Shown: piece after piece, positions 41,681 to 53,822 of the stretch
Numbering within the stretch: the stretch's first letter is position 1
Layout: the number at the start of each line of letters is the position of its first letter
Assembly (NCBI RefSeq): GCF_012985465.1
Contig: NZ_JAAQWN010000010.1
Location: 117,711 to 181,710 of the forward strand
Source of the DNA: Pseudomonas sp. WS 5079
GTDB lineage: Bacteria; Pseudomonadota; Gammaproteobacteria; Pseudomonadales; Pseudomonadaceae
Direction of reading: 5' to 3'
DNA length: 64,000 bases
Notes under the pieces: generated by a model
Seen by the model: the letters and a program-made list of their open reading frames with translations, nothing else
What the model was told of the DNA's origin: nothing
The model's database searches: none
Made by a program: the position numbers and the translations under genes

Positions 41681-41718
41681 CGCAAGGCCGCTACACCACT
41701 CAATTGAAGGAACCCACC

Positions 41719-43365
41719 ATGCAAGACTGGCAACACTCGGTGATCTACCAGATCTACCCCAAAAGCTTCCACAGCCACGCGGGTAACACCACCGGTGACC
41801 TGCTGGGCATCGTGGACAAGCTCGACTACCTCCAGTGGCTGGGCGTCGATTACCTGTGGATCACCCCGTTCCTGCGCTCGCCCCAGCGCGACAACGGCTA
41901 CGACATCAGCGACTACTACGCCATCGACCCCAGCTACGGGACTATGGCCGACTGCGACCTGCTGATCAGCGAAGCAGCCAAGCGCGGCATCAAGCTGATG
42001 CTTGATATTGTGGTCAACCACACCTCCATCGAGCACGAGTGGTTCCAGCAGGCACGCAGCAGCCTCGACAACCCGTACCGCGACTTCTACATCTGGCGCG
42101 ACCAGCCGAACAACTGGCAATCCAAGTTCGGCGGTTCGGCCTGGGAATACGAGGCGCAGACCGGCCAGTATTTCCTGCACCTGTTCGACCACACCCAGGC
42201 CGACCTCAATTGGGACAACCCCAAGGTGCGCGCCGAGGTCTACAAACTCATGCGCTTTTGGCGTGACAAGGGCGTGGGCGGCTTCCGTCTGGACGTGATC
42301 AACCTGATCTCCAAGCCGGCGGATTTCCCCGAAGACAACAGCGACGGCCGGCGCTTCTACACCGACGGCCCGAACGTGCATGCCTACCTGCAGGAAATGC
42401 ACCGCGAAGTGTTCGAGGGCCACGCGCTGATCAACGTCGGCGAGATGTCCTCCACCAGTCTCGAACATTGCATTCGCTACTCTGGCCCTGAGTCGAAAGA
42501 ACTGTCGATGACCTTCAACTTTCATCACTTGAAAGTCGATTACCCCAACCTGCAAAAGTGGGTGCGCGCCGACTTCGATTTCCTGCAGCTCAAGCAGATC
42601 CTTTCCGATTGGCAAATGGGCATGCAGGCCGGTGGCGGCTGGAACGCGCTGTTCTGGTGTAACCACGACCAGCCGCGGGTGGTCTCGCGATTTGGCGATG
42701 ACGGCGAGCACCGCGTGGTCTCGGCCAAGATGCTCGCCACCGCTTTGCACTTCCTGCAGGGCACGCCGTTTGTGTACCAGGGCGAAGAGCTGGGCATGAC
42801 CAATCCGGGCTTTGACAGCATCGAGCAGTACCGTGATGTCGAGACCCTGAACATCTACCGCCTCAAGCGCGATGCCGGTGAGTCCGAGGCCTCGAGCATG
42901 GCCGCGATCATGCAGAAGTCCCGTGACAACGGGCGCACGCCGATGCAGTGGAACAGCCAGGCCAATGCCGGTTTCAGCCGCGCTGAACCGTGGATCGGCA
43001 TCCCGGCCAATGCGGCGCAGATCAATGTCCAGAGCCAGCTGGATGACCCGGATTCGGTGCTGCATCACTACCGGGCCTTGATCGTTTTGCGGCGCCTTGA
43101 GCCGCTGATCCAGGAGGGGGTTTACCGCCAACTGCTACAGGACCACGACAAGGTCTGGGCGTACCTGCGCGAAGGCCATGGCGAACGCCTGCTGGTGCTG
43201 AACAACTTCTACGGCCAGCCCTGCGAAATCCAACTGCCTCACAGCGTGATTAGCGCGACGAGCGCGCAACGCCTGCTGATCAGCAACTACCCCGACTGCC
43301 CGGTGCGCACCGACACGCTCATCTTGCGTCCTTACGAGTCTTTTGTGCTGCACCTGACCGACTGA
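41719..43365 (+). CDS. treC: Alpha,alpha-phosphotrehalase
   Basis: GH13 enzyme that splits trehalose-6-phosphate into glucose and glucose-6-phosphate. The 548-residue product has the start WQHSVIYQIYPKSFHSHAGN and the GH13 regions: DIVVNHTSIEHEWF, GFRLDVINLISKP (nucleophile Asp), NVGEMSSTS (acid/base Glu) and FWCNHDQPRVVSRFGDD. The YPKSF...WGVDYLWITPF-type start fits the phosphotrehalase/oligo-1,6-glucosidase branch. In Pseudomonas the gene is also called treA. A GAAGGA ribosome site decides the ATG. It is cotranscribed with treP. Confidence 0.92.
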   Translation: MQDWQHSVIYQIYPKSFHSHAGNTTGDLLGIVDKLDYLQWLGVDYLWITPFLRSPQRDNGYDISDYYAIDPSYGTMADCDLLISEAAKRGIKLMLDIVVNHTSIEHEWFQQARSSLDNPYRDFYIWRDQPNNWQSKFGGSAWEYEAQTGQYFLHLFDHTQADLNWDNPKVRAEVYKLMRFWRDKGVGGFRLDVINLISKPADFPEDNSDGRRFYTDGPNVHAYLQEMHREVFEGHALINVGEMSSTSLEHCIRYSGPESKELSMTFNFHHLKVDYPNLQKWVRADFDFLQLKQILSDWQMGMQAGGGWNALFWCNHDQPRVVSRFGDDGEHRVVSAKMLATALHFLQGTPFVYQGEELGMTNPGFDSIEQYRDVETLNIYRLKRDAGESEASSMAAIMQKSRDNGRTPMQWNSQANAGFSRAEPWIGIPANAAQINVQSQLDDPDSVLHHYRALIVLRRLEPLIQEGVYRQLLQDHDKVWAYLREGHGERLLVLNNFYGQPCEIQLPHSVISATSAQRLLISNYPDCPVRTDTLILRPYESFVLHLTD

Positions 43366-43380
43366 AACATCCCCTTTTCA

Positions 43381-43400
43381 GGAGCCGGTTTGCCGGCTCC
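43381..43400. promoter_or_regulatory. Hairpin between treC and the porin gene
   Basis: GGAGCCGG and CCGGCTCC pair around TTTG, resembling a lone REP core. No T run follows on the forward strand, so read-through into the porin gene is likely. Confidence 0.4.
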
Positions 43401-43436
43401 GACAGGGAAAAAATAAAAAAAATAATGGAGCGCTTC

Positions 43437-44657
43437 ATGAAAACAACAATAAAGCTGGGCCTCGTCGCATCCTGCCTGACCCTGCCCCTGGCGGCCCACG
43501 CCCTGGAATTTGCCGGCTACCTGCGTAGCGGCGCCGGCACCTCGACCGGCAGCGGCCCGCAGCAATGTTTCCAACTGCCGGGCGCTCAATCCAAGTACCG
43601 CCTGGGTAACGAATGCGAGCAATATGCCGAGCTGGAATTGCGCCAGGACCTGTTCACCCTGGACGACGGTTCGGTGCTGAGCGTGGATGCCATGGCCTCG
43701 CTGTATAACAAATACGACCGCGAACTGAAGTTCCAGGGCGAAAACAACGGCTCGGCGCGCATGCCACAGATGTATGCGCAATGGTCGAACATGCCCAGCC
43801 TCAACGGCGGCTCACTGTGGGCCGGTCGGCGCTACTACAAACGTAACGACATCCATATTTCCGACTTCTACTACTGGAACCAGAGCGCCACCGGCGGCGG
43901 CATCGAGGACGTGCTGATCGGCGATCTGAAGTACAGCTACGCCCTGTCGCGCAAGGACAACCTGTACCAGAAGCAATACGCCACCCGTCACGACTTCAAC
44001 GTCGCAGGCTTCAAGACCAACCCCGGCGGCGAACTGGAACTGGGCCTGAGCTATATCGAACAGGCGGGCGGGCGCGACACCCACAGCGGCTGGGCCCTCA
44101 CTGCGCAGCATGTGCAGGCCGCGTTCCTCGGTGGCAAGAACAAGTTCGCCCTGCAGTACGGCGAAGGGCCGGGCACCGGCCTGGGCTACACCGGGAATAC
44201 AGCTCTGGAGCGCAGTAGCAAAAGCTACCGCGCGGTGGAGTTTTTTGACTGGCAAGTGACCCCGCGTTTTGGCGGCCAGGTGGAGGCGGTGTACCAGAAA
44301 GACGTGCGCCCCGGCAGCCAGGACCAGACCTGGATGTCTGTCGGTGTGCGCCCGGCGTATGCCATCAGCGAACAGTTCAAGCTGGTCACCGAACTGGGCC
44401 ACGATCAGGTCGACGCCAGCGGCGGCACGCGCAAACTCAGCAAGTTCACCTTCGCCCCGACCTGGTCGCCCAAGGGCCCGGATTTCTGGGCGCGGCCGGA
44501 GGTGCGTTTGTACTACACCTATGCCACCTGGAACCAAGCAGCCAAGCGCGCGGCCAATGAACTGGCGGCGGGTTCGGCGTTGTCCGACACCGGCTCCTAT
44601 GGCACCGCGCGCCACGGTTCCAACTTCGGTGTGCAGGTCGAATACTGGTGGAAATAA
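43437..44657 (+). CDS. Maltoporin-like (LamB-family) carbohydrate outer-membrane porin
   Basis: 406-residue beta-barrel protein with a signal peptide (LGLVASCLTLPLAAHALEF). It begins FAGYLRSGAGTSTGSGPQQC, has a disulfide pair (QQCFQLPG; GNECEQYAE), and ends FGVQVEYWWK; all are LamB/ScrY features. The second of two ATG codons is chosen because GGAG lies 6 bases upstream of it. Placed inside the trehalose PTS operon, it most likely lets trehalose cross the outer membrane. Confidence 0.87.
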   Translation: MKTTIKLGLVASCLTLPLAAHALEFAGYLRSGAGTSTGSGPQQCFQLPGAQSKYRLGNECEQYAELELRQDLFTLDDGSVLSVDAMASLYNKYDRELKFQGENNGSARMPQMYAQWSNMPSLNGGSLWAGRRYYKRNDIHISDFYYWNQSATGGGIEDVLIGDLKYSYALSRKDNLYQKQYATRHDFNVAGFKTNPGGELELGLSYIEQAGGRDTHSGWALTAQHVQAAFLGGKNKFALQYGEGPGTGLGYTGNTALERSSKSYRAVEFFDWQVTPRFGGQVEAVYQKDVRPGSQDQTWMSVGVRPAYAISEQFKLVTELGHDQVDASGGTRKLSKFTFAPTWSPKGPDFWARPEVRLYYTYATWNQAAKRAANELAAGSALSDTGSYGTARHGSNFGVQVEYWWK

Positions 44658-44670
44658 ACACCGGCTTTAT

Positions 44671-44758
44671 GTGGGAGCCGGGCTTGCCCGCGATACAGGC
44701 GGCTCGGTATTCCAATGAGACCGCGTTGATGCAATCGCAGGCAAGCCAGCTCCCACAG
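44671..44758. repeat. REP doublet between porin and PTS fusion gene
   Basis: GTGGGAGCCGGGCTTGCCCG with CGATACAG and the reverse unit CAATCGCAGGCAAGCCAGCT with CCCACA. The third REP-type hairpin in the tre operon. Confidence 0.75.
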
Positions 44759-44826
44759 GGGCCCATTTCACCCCGGGACGTGTACTCGGCCCATGTTTTT
44801 TACAGAACCAAACAGCAGGTGATGTC

Positions 44827-47358
44827 ATGACCACAACTCAACCCCTGGAACTGCTGGCGCCCCTGGCGGGTGTGCTGTTGCCCCTGGACCAGGTGCCGGA
44901 TCCGGTGTTCTCCAGCCGCCTGATTGGCGACGGCGTGTGTATCGATCCCACCTCGCAGACCCTCTGCGCGCCGCTGGCCGGGGTGATCAGCAATATCCAG
45001 GACAGTGGGCATGCGGTCAGCGTCACCGACGACCAGGGCGTGCAAGTGCTGATGCATATCGGCCTGGACACCGTGAACCTGGCGGGCAAGGGCTTCACCC
45101 GGCTGGTCGAGGAAGGCCAGCGGGTTGAGGCGGGCCAGCCTTTGATCGAATTCGATGGCGACTTTATCGCGCTCAATGCCCGTAGCTTGCTGACCCTGAT
45201 GCTGGTGGTCAGCGGTGAGCCATTTGTGCTGCTGGCGGCGGGCGCGGGGTTGGTGGAAACCGGGCAACCGTTGTTGCGTGTGACGCCGGTAATACGCGCC
45301 GCCAACGATGACGAGGAGGAGGGTGACGCACTGTTCTCCAAGCCCCTGAAGCTGCCCAACGCCAACGGTTTGCATGCCCGCCCGGCGGCGGTGCTGGCCC
45401 AGGCGGCCAAGGCTTTTAAGGCGAGCATCTGCCTGCACAAGCAAACCCAGAGCGCCAACGCCAAGTCCCTGGTGGCGATCATGGGCTTGCAAACGGTACG
45501 GGGCGATATCCTGCAAGTGAGCGCGGCGGGGGAGGATGCCGCGGCGGCGATCCAGGCGTTGGTTACGCTGTTGACAGAAGGCTGTGGCGAAACCGTTGCG
45601 CTGGTGGCCGAGGTGGTTGAGCCAGTTGCGCCGCTGTCATCGGCAAGCGTGCTGCGTGGCGTATGTGCATCGCCGGGTTCGGCGTTTGGTCAGGTGGTGC
45701 AGGTGGCTGAGCCCGAGCTGAATGTGCCTGAGCAGGGGGCTGGCGAGACGCTGGAGCATGCCGCCCTGGCACGTGGCTTGCGCGCTGCAACCCAAGCGCT
45801 GCAAGTGTTGCAGGACAAGGCCGGTGGCAGTGCCCAGGCAGAGATTTTCCGCGCCCATCAGCAATTGCTCGAAGACCCGACCCTGCTTGAACAAGCCCAA
45901 GGCCTGCTCGCCCAAGGCAAGAGCGCCGCCTTTGCCTGGAACAGCGCCACACTCGCCACCGCCGGGCTGTTCGAGCAATCCGGCAGCTCCCTGCTGGCCG
46001 AACGCGCCGCCGATATGGCGGATGTTGGCCAGCGTGTGCTCAAGCTGATCCTCGGGGTGCAGGACGGCGCCTGGGAGTTGCCGGAGCAGGCAATCCTGAT
46101 TGCCGAGCAACTGACACCCTCGCAAACCGCCAGCCTCGACCCGCGCAAGGTGTTGGGATTTATCACCGTTGCCGGCGGCGCCACCAGCCATGTCGCCATC
46201 CTTGCGCGTGCTTTGGGCTTGCCAGCGATGTGCGGGGTGCCAGCCCAGGTCCTGGACTTGCCCGAGGGCAAGCAAGTGTTGCTGGACGCCGATAAAGGCG
46301 AACTGCACCTGGACCCGGACCCGACGGTAATCGAGCGGCTGCGGGCCGTGCGCGCGCAACAGGTGTTGCGTCACCAGCGCGATGTGCAACAGGCCGCCTT
46401 GGCGGCTACCACGCGCGATGGTCATCATGTCGAGGTGACAGCCAACGTCGCTTCGCTGCAAGAAGTGCAGCAAGCCCTGGTCTTGGGGGCTGAGGGTGTC
46501 GGGCTGTTGCGCTCGGAGTTTCTCTACCTGGACCGCAACCGTGCGCCGAGCCCGCAGGAACAGGCCCAGACCTACAGCGCCATTGCCGGTGCCCTGGGCA
46601 CCGAGCGCAACCTGGTGGTGCGCACCCTCGATGTGGGCGGTGACAAGCCTTTGGCCTACGTGCCGATGGACAGCGAGAGCAACCCCTTTCTTGGCCTGCG
46701 TGGCATTCGCCTGTGCCTGGAGCGTCCTGAGCTGTTGCGCGAGCAGTTGCGGGCAATCCTCGCCAGCGCGGGCTTGGCCCGGTTGCACATCATGTTGCCG
46801 ATGGTCAGCCTGCTGTCGGAGCTGCGCCAGGCCCGCCAGATCCTCGAAGAGGAAGCGGCGGCCCTGGGGCTCACTGAACTGCCGAAACTGGGGATCATGA
46901 TCGAGGTGCCGTCAGCCGCGTTGATGGCGGATGTGTTCGCGCCCCATGTGGATTTTTTCTCGATCGGCACCAATGACCTGACCCAATACACCCTGGCCAT
47001 GGACCGCGACCACCCGCGCCTGGCCAGCCAGGCCGACAGCTTTCACCCGGCGGTGCTGCGCCTGATCGCCACCACGGTCAAGGCCGCCCATGCCCACGGC
47101 AAGTGGGTGGGGGTGTGTGGCGCGCTGGCGTCCGAAACGCTGGCGGTGCCGATGCTGATCGGGCTGGGGGTGGACGAGTTGTCCGTCAGCGTACCGCTGA
47201 TCCCGAGCATCAAGGCCACGGTGCGTGAGCTGGACCTGGCGGACTGCCAACTGATCGCCCACCAGGTGTTAAACCTGGAAGAAGCCGCCCAGGTGCGCGA
47301 GGCCTTGAGCCAGTACCACGCGGCGACTGTGGAAACCTCACTGGTTGTGGAGAACTGA
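44827..47358 (+). CDS. PTS multiphosphoryl transfer protein EIIA(Glc-type)-HPr-EI, trehalose operon
   Basis: 843-residue fusion carrying three soluble PTS phosphocarriers in one chain. The EIIA domain comes first (about 1-150, phospho-His H77 in VLMHIGLDTVNL), then HPr (about 175-260, H183 in NANGLHARPAAVL). Enzyme I occupies about 280-843, with H455 in GGATSHVAILARALGLP, RTLDVGGDKPLAY, GVGLLRSEFLY and the C-terminal PEP site FFSIGTNDLTQYTLAMDRDH. It draws phosphate from PEP and delivers it to the EIIB of TreP. A full paralogue is encoded at the other end of the window for the GlcNAc system. The EIIB-like gene starts 2 bases after its stop. Confidence 0.93.
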   Translation: MTTTQPLELLAPLAGVLLPLDQVPDPVFSSRLIGDGVCIDPTSQTLCAPLAGVISNIQDSGHAVSVTDDQGVQVLMHIGLDTVNLAGKGFTRLVEEGQRVEAGQPLIEFDGDFIALNARSLLTLMLVVSGEPFVLLAAGAGLVETGQPLLRVTPVIRAANDDEEEGDALFSKPLKLPNANGLHARPAAVLAQAAKAFKASICLHKQTQSANAKSLVAIMGLQTVRGDILQVSAAGEDAAAAIQALVTLLTEGCGETVALVAEVVEPVAPLSSASVLRGVCASPGSAFGQVVQVAEPELNVPEQGAGETLEHAALARGLRAATQALQVLQDKAGGSAQAEIFRAHQQLLEDPTLLEQAQGLLAQGKSAAFAWNSATLATAGLFEQSGSSLLAERAADMADVGQRVLKLILGVQDGAWELPEQAILIAEQLTPSQTASLDPRKVLGFITVAGGATSHVAILARALGLPAMCGVPAQVLDLPEGKQVLLDADKGELHLDPDPTVIERLRAVRAQQVLRHQRDVQQAALAATTRDGHHVEVTANVASLQEVQQALVLGAEGVGLLRSEFLYLDRNRAPSPQEQAQTYSAIAGALGTERNLVVRTLDVGGDKPLAYVPMDSESNPFLGLRGIRLCLERPELLREQLRAILASAGLARLHIMLPMVSLLSELRQARQILEEEAAALGLTELPKLGIMIEVPSAALMADVFAPHVDFFSIGTNDLTQYTLAMDRDHPRLASQADSFHPAVLRLIATTVKAAHAHGKWVGVCGALASETLAVPMLIGLGVDELSVSVPLIPSIKATVRELDLADCQLIAHQVLNLEEAAQVREALSQYHAATVETSLVVEN

Positions 47359-47360
47359 AT

Positions 47361-47645
47361 ATGTTCGAGAAATTGCAGCAGGCGTTCTGGAAAGCCCTGA
47401 CCCCGGACCTGGTGGCAGAAACGGTGGTTGCCGAGCCGGCGGCTGATGCGATGCTGGCGCCTGAGGTGCTGAGTGCGTTGGGTGGGGCGAGTAATCTCAA
47501 GTCACAGCAGCGCGTGGCATTGACCCGGATCCGCGTGCAGCTACAGGACCCGGCGCGGGTGGACGAGGCGGCGCTGAAGGCGGCGGGTATCACGGCGGTG
47601 ATGGTACTGGCGGGTGGGGTAGTACATCTGATCACCGGCCTGTAG
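47361..47645 (+). CDS. Orphan EIIB-like PTS domain lacking the active cysteine
   Basis: 94-residue protein whose C-terminal 60 residues are an EIIB(Glc) fold (SALGGASNLKSQQRVALTRI; DEAALKAAGITAVMVLAGGV). The canonical cysteine of the C-x-TRLR motif is alanine here (A53 in RVALTRIR), so it cannot carry phosphate. It is translationally coupled to the EIIA-HPr-EI gene (2-base gap), so it is a real operon member. A role as regulator or structural partner is inference. It is the last gene of the tre operon. Confidence 0.8.
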   Translation: MFEKLQQAFWKALTPDLVAETVVAEPAADAMLAPEVLSALGGASNLKSQQRVALTRIRVQLQDPARVDEAALKAAGITAVMVLAGGVVHLITGL

Positions 47646-47647
47646 AA

Positions 47648-47766
47648 CACCACAAAACCCAATGTGGGAGCGGGCTTGCCCGCGATAGCGGTGGGTCAGT
47701 CAAATACTCATCAACTGACCCACCGCGATCGCGGGCAAGCCCGCTCCCACATTGGGTTTTGTGGTG
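47648..47766. repeat. 53-bp near-perfect inverted repeat (extended REP doublet) between convergent operons
   Basis: Arms 47648-47700 and 47714-47766 match at 52 of 53 positions around a 13-base loop. Each arm contains a REP core (GTGGGAGCGGGCTTGCCCGC, GATAGCGGTGGG) and an outer non-REP flank CACCACAAAACCCAAT. It separates the end of the tre operon from the end of mltF and can act as a bidirectional transcription block. Confidence 0.9.
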
Positions 47767-47784
47767 TCTGGTCGTTCCCAGGGG

Positions 47785-49245
47785 TCAGAGTTGGGGGGTA
47801 TCTTGCGGCGGCTTGGTCTTGTCCACGCCCGGCACATGCAGATTGCCTTCCACCACCTGGTTGCCCTCCAGCTGTGGCTGGGTCACCCAGGTCAGGATGT
47901 CGTAGTAACGGCGGATGTTGGCCACGAAGTGCACCGGCTCACCGCCCCGGGCGTAGCCGTAGCGGGTCTTGCTGTACCACTGCTTCTGCGACAGGCGCGG
48001 CAGCATTTTCTTCACGTCCAGCCATTTGTTCGGGTTCAGGCCTTCCTTTTGCGCCAGCTTGCGCGCGTCATCCAGGTGACCGCCGCCGACGTTGTAGGCC
48101 GCCAGGGCAAACCAGGTGCGATCAGGTTCGAGAATCTTGTCGTCCAGTTCGCTCTTGATCATCGCCAGGTACTTGGCGCCACCCTTGATGCTCTGCCGGG
48201 CGTCGAGGCGGTTGGATACGCCCATGGCCTGGGCGGTGTTCTGGGTCAGCATCATCAGGCCACGCACGCCGGTCTTGGAGGTGACCGCCGGCTGCCACAA
48301 TGACTCCTGATAACCAATGGCCGCCAACAGCCGCCAATCGACCTTTTCTTCCTTGGCCGAGGTCTTGAAAAACTTCTCGTACTTGGGCAGGCGCTGCTGC
48401 AAGTGCTGGGCAAAGGTGTAGGCGCCCACGTAGCCCAGCACATCGACATGCCCGTAATAACGATCCTTGAGGCGCTGCAGGGTGCCGTTCTTCTCGACCT
48501 TGTCGAGGTAGCTGTTGACCTCGTTGAGCAGGCTGTTGTCTTCCCCGGCTGCCACGGCCCAGCTCTGGTTGCTGGCGTCGCCCAGGTCGAAGGCCACCCG
48601 CACGTTGGGGAAGTACACCTGGTTCATCGCCACTTCATTGGAGTCGACCAGGGTCAGGTCGATCTGCCCTTCATCGACCATGCGCAGCAGGTCGACTACT
48701 TCAACGGCGTCGGACTCTTCGTACTCAATCGCAGGATTCTGCTTTTTCAGCTCGGCCAGTTGCTCGGCGTGGGTGCTGCCCTTGAGCACCATGATCTTCT
48801 TGCCCACCAGGTCGGCCGCGTTGGTGGGGCGGGACTGGCCGTTGCGGTAAATGATCTGCGGGGTCACTTCCAGGTACGCATGGGAGAAGCGCACCTGCTG
48901 TTTACGCTGTTCGCTGCTGACCAGGCCGGCAGCGGCCAATACCGGGCCGTTGGGTTTGCCCAACTGGCCGAACAGGTCGTCGAGGTTGTCGGCAGTCTCG
49001 ATTTCAAGCTTGACCCCCAGGTCGTCGGCAAAGCGCTTGACCAGTTCGTATTCGAAACCGGTTTCGCCGTTGCGGTCCTGGAAATAGGTGGCCGGACTGT
49101 TTCGGGTGATCACCCGCAATACGCCATCCTCCTTGATTCGCTCGAGCGTGCTGGGCTTATCAACACAGGCGCTGAGCATCAGGAAGAGTCCGGTGGCGAG
49201 GAGCCATTTGGCACATCGCGGGCGCAAAGCAGTTGGGGGGAACAT
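47785..49245 (-). CDS. mltF: Membrane-bound lytic murein transglycosylase F
   Basis: Outer-membrane lipoprotein that cleaves peptidoglycan glycan strands. The 486-residue product has a signal peptide with lipobox LSAC. An SBP_bac_3-like domain follows (about 40-270; GVLRVITRNSPATYFQDRNG). Then comes an SLT goose-lysozyme domain with the catalytic Glu in GYQESLWQPAVTSKTGVRGL and MLTQNTAQAMGV. The frame is open 60 codons upstream, but the chosen ATG gives the signal peptide. It is divergent from purL, and this is a conserved pairing in Pseudomonas. Confidence 0.94.
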   Translation of the reverse strand: MFPPTALRPRCAKWLLATGLFLMLSACVDKPSTLERIKEDGVLRVITRNSPATYFQDRNGETGFEYELVKRFADDLGVKLEIETADNLDDLFGQLGKPNGPVLAAAGLVSSEQRKQQVRFSHAYLEVTPQIIYRNGQSRPTNAADLVGKKIMVLKGSTHAEQLAELKKQNPAIEYEESDAVEVVDLLRMVDEGQIDLTLVDSNEVAMNQVYFPNVRVAFDLGDASNQSWAVAAGEDNSLLNEVNSYLDKVEKNGTLQRLKDRYYGHVDVLGYVGAYTFAQHLQQRLPKYEKFFKTSAKEEKVDWRLLAAIGYQESLWQPAVTSKTGVRGLMMLTQNTAQAMGVSNRLDARQSIKGGAKYLAMIKSELDDKILEPDRTWFALAAYNVGGGHLDDARKLAQKEGLNPNKWLDVKKMLPRLSQKQWYSKTRYGYARGGEPVHFVANIRRYYDILTWVTQPQLEGNQVVEGNLHVPGVDKTKPPQDTPQL

Positions 49246-49532
49246 CTGCGCAGTATACGCAAACGGCCCATGGCGCCATATCTCGACAGCATCGGCGTTG
49301 TCTGCTAGCGCCCGCGAAACTGTGCTGCAGCCCGCAGAAACGTGGCCTGGGGCGCGATTGTGACGGTTAAAATAACTGCGCCGCCGGCCCTGGAAAACGC
49401 CCCGATACCGTGCAATCGGTGCCAACTGACGTTCGGCAGCGGCCAGCGGTGCCGTTTCGGGTGCCGTTGGCGCAGGTTTACGCTAGAATGCACGGCCTCA
49501 AAGCACACCCCCTTCCCGAGGCTGTCCCGAAG

Positions 49533-53429
<3,897 letters not shown>

Positions 53430-53433
53430 GGCG

Positions 53434-53745
53434 GTGTACAAGCTCAGCTTCTTTGTGCCCGACAGCCATGTGGAGACGGTGAAAAGCGCCGTCTTCGCGG
53501 CCGGTGGCGGGCGCATCGGCAACTACGACAACTGTGCCTGGCAAGTGCTGGGCCGCGGCCAGTTCCGCGCGATGGATGGCAGCCAGCCGTTTATCGGGCA
53601 GGTGGGCCAGGTCGAGGTGGTTGCAGAATGGAAGGTTGAGCTGGTGGTGGCCGATGCGTTGATCGTGGCGGTAGTTGCTGCGTTGAAGCTGAGTCATCCC
53701 TACGAGACACCGGCTTATGAGGTCTGGCAATTGGCGGATTTCTGA
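53434..53745 (+). CDS. NIF3/YqfO C-terminal-domain-like (CutA-like fold) protein
   Basis: 103-residue protein starting at GTG 4 bases after purL. Its sequence (YKLSFFVPDSHVETVKSAVF; AGGGRIGNYDNCAWQVLGRG; SHPYETPAYEVWQLADF) matches the small domain inserted in YqfO/NIF3 proteins, here as a stand-alone chain. The SHPYETPAYEVW end is a hallmark. Biochemical role unknown; metal binding or oligomerisation has been suggested for the fold. Cotranscribed with purL and followed by a terminator. Confidence 0.85.
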   Translation: MYKLSFFVPDSHVETVKSAVFAAGGGRIGNYDNCAWQVLGRGQFRAMDGSQPFIGQVGQVEVVAEWKVELVVADALIVAVVAALKLSHPYETPAYEVWQLADF

Positions 53746-53766
53746 TCCGCTGGCCGCTAGAACAAG

Positions 53767-53803
53767 AAACCCGCTGGGCCAGATTGGCCAGCGGGTTTTT
53801 TTT
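53767..53803 (+). terminator. Intrinsic terminator of purL operon
   Basis: AAACCCGCTGGGCCA and TGGCCAGCGGGTTT form a stem with one bulge and a GAT loop, then eight or nine T. It faces the end of the large toxin-like gene and may also stop that transcript. Confidence 0.9.
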
Positions 53804-53822
53804 GCCTGTCAGATCGCCGAAA

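Noticed and set aside
34543..44826. Genomic island or prophage carrying the tre operon and the aph-like gene
   Set aside because: No integrase, transposase, tRNA-end duplication or direct repeats flank the segment, and base composition looks like the neighbours by eye.
4245..47766. Repeated GTGGGAGC...GCCCGCGATAG sequences as a CRISPR array
   Set aside because: Copies are scattered singly or as inverted pairs between genes with no regular spacing or spacers; they are REP elements.
49246..49532. PurR-type operator before purL
   Set aside because: No ACGCAAACGTTTGCGT-like palindrome is visible in the gap.
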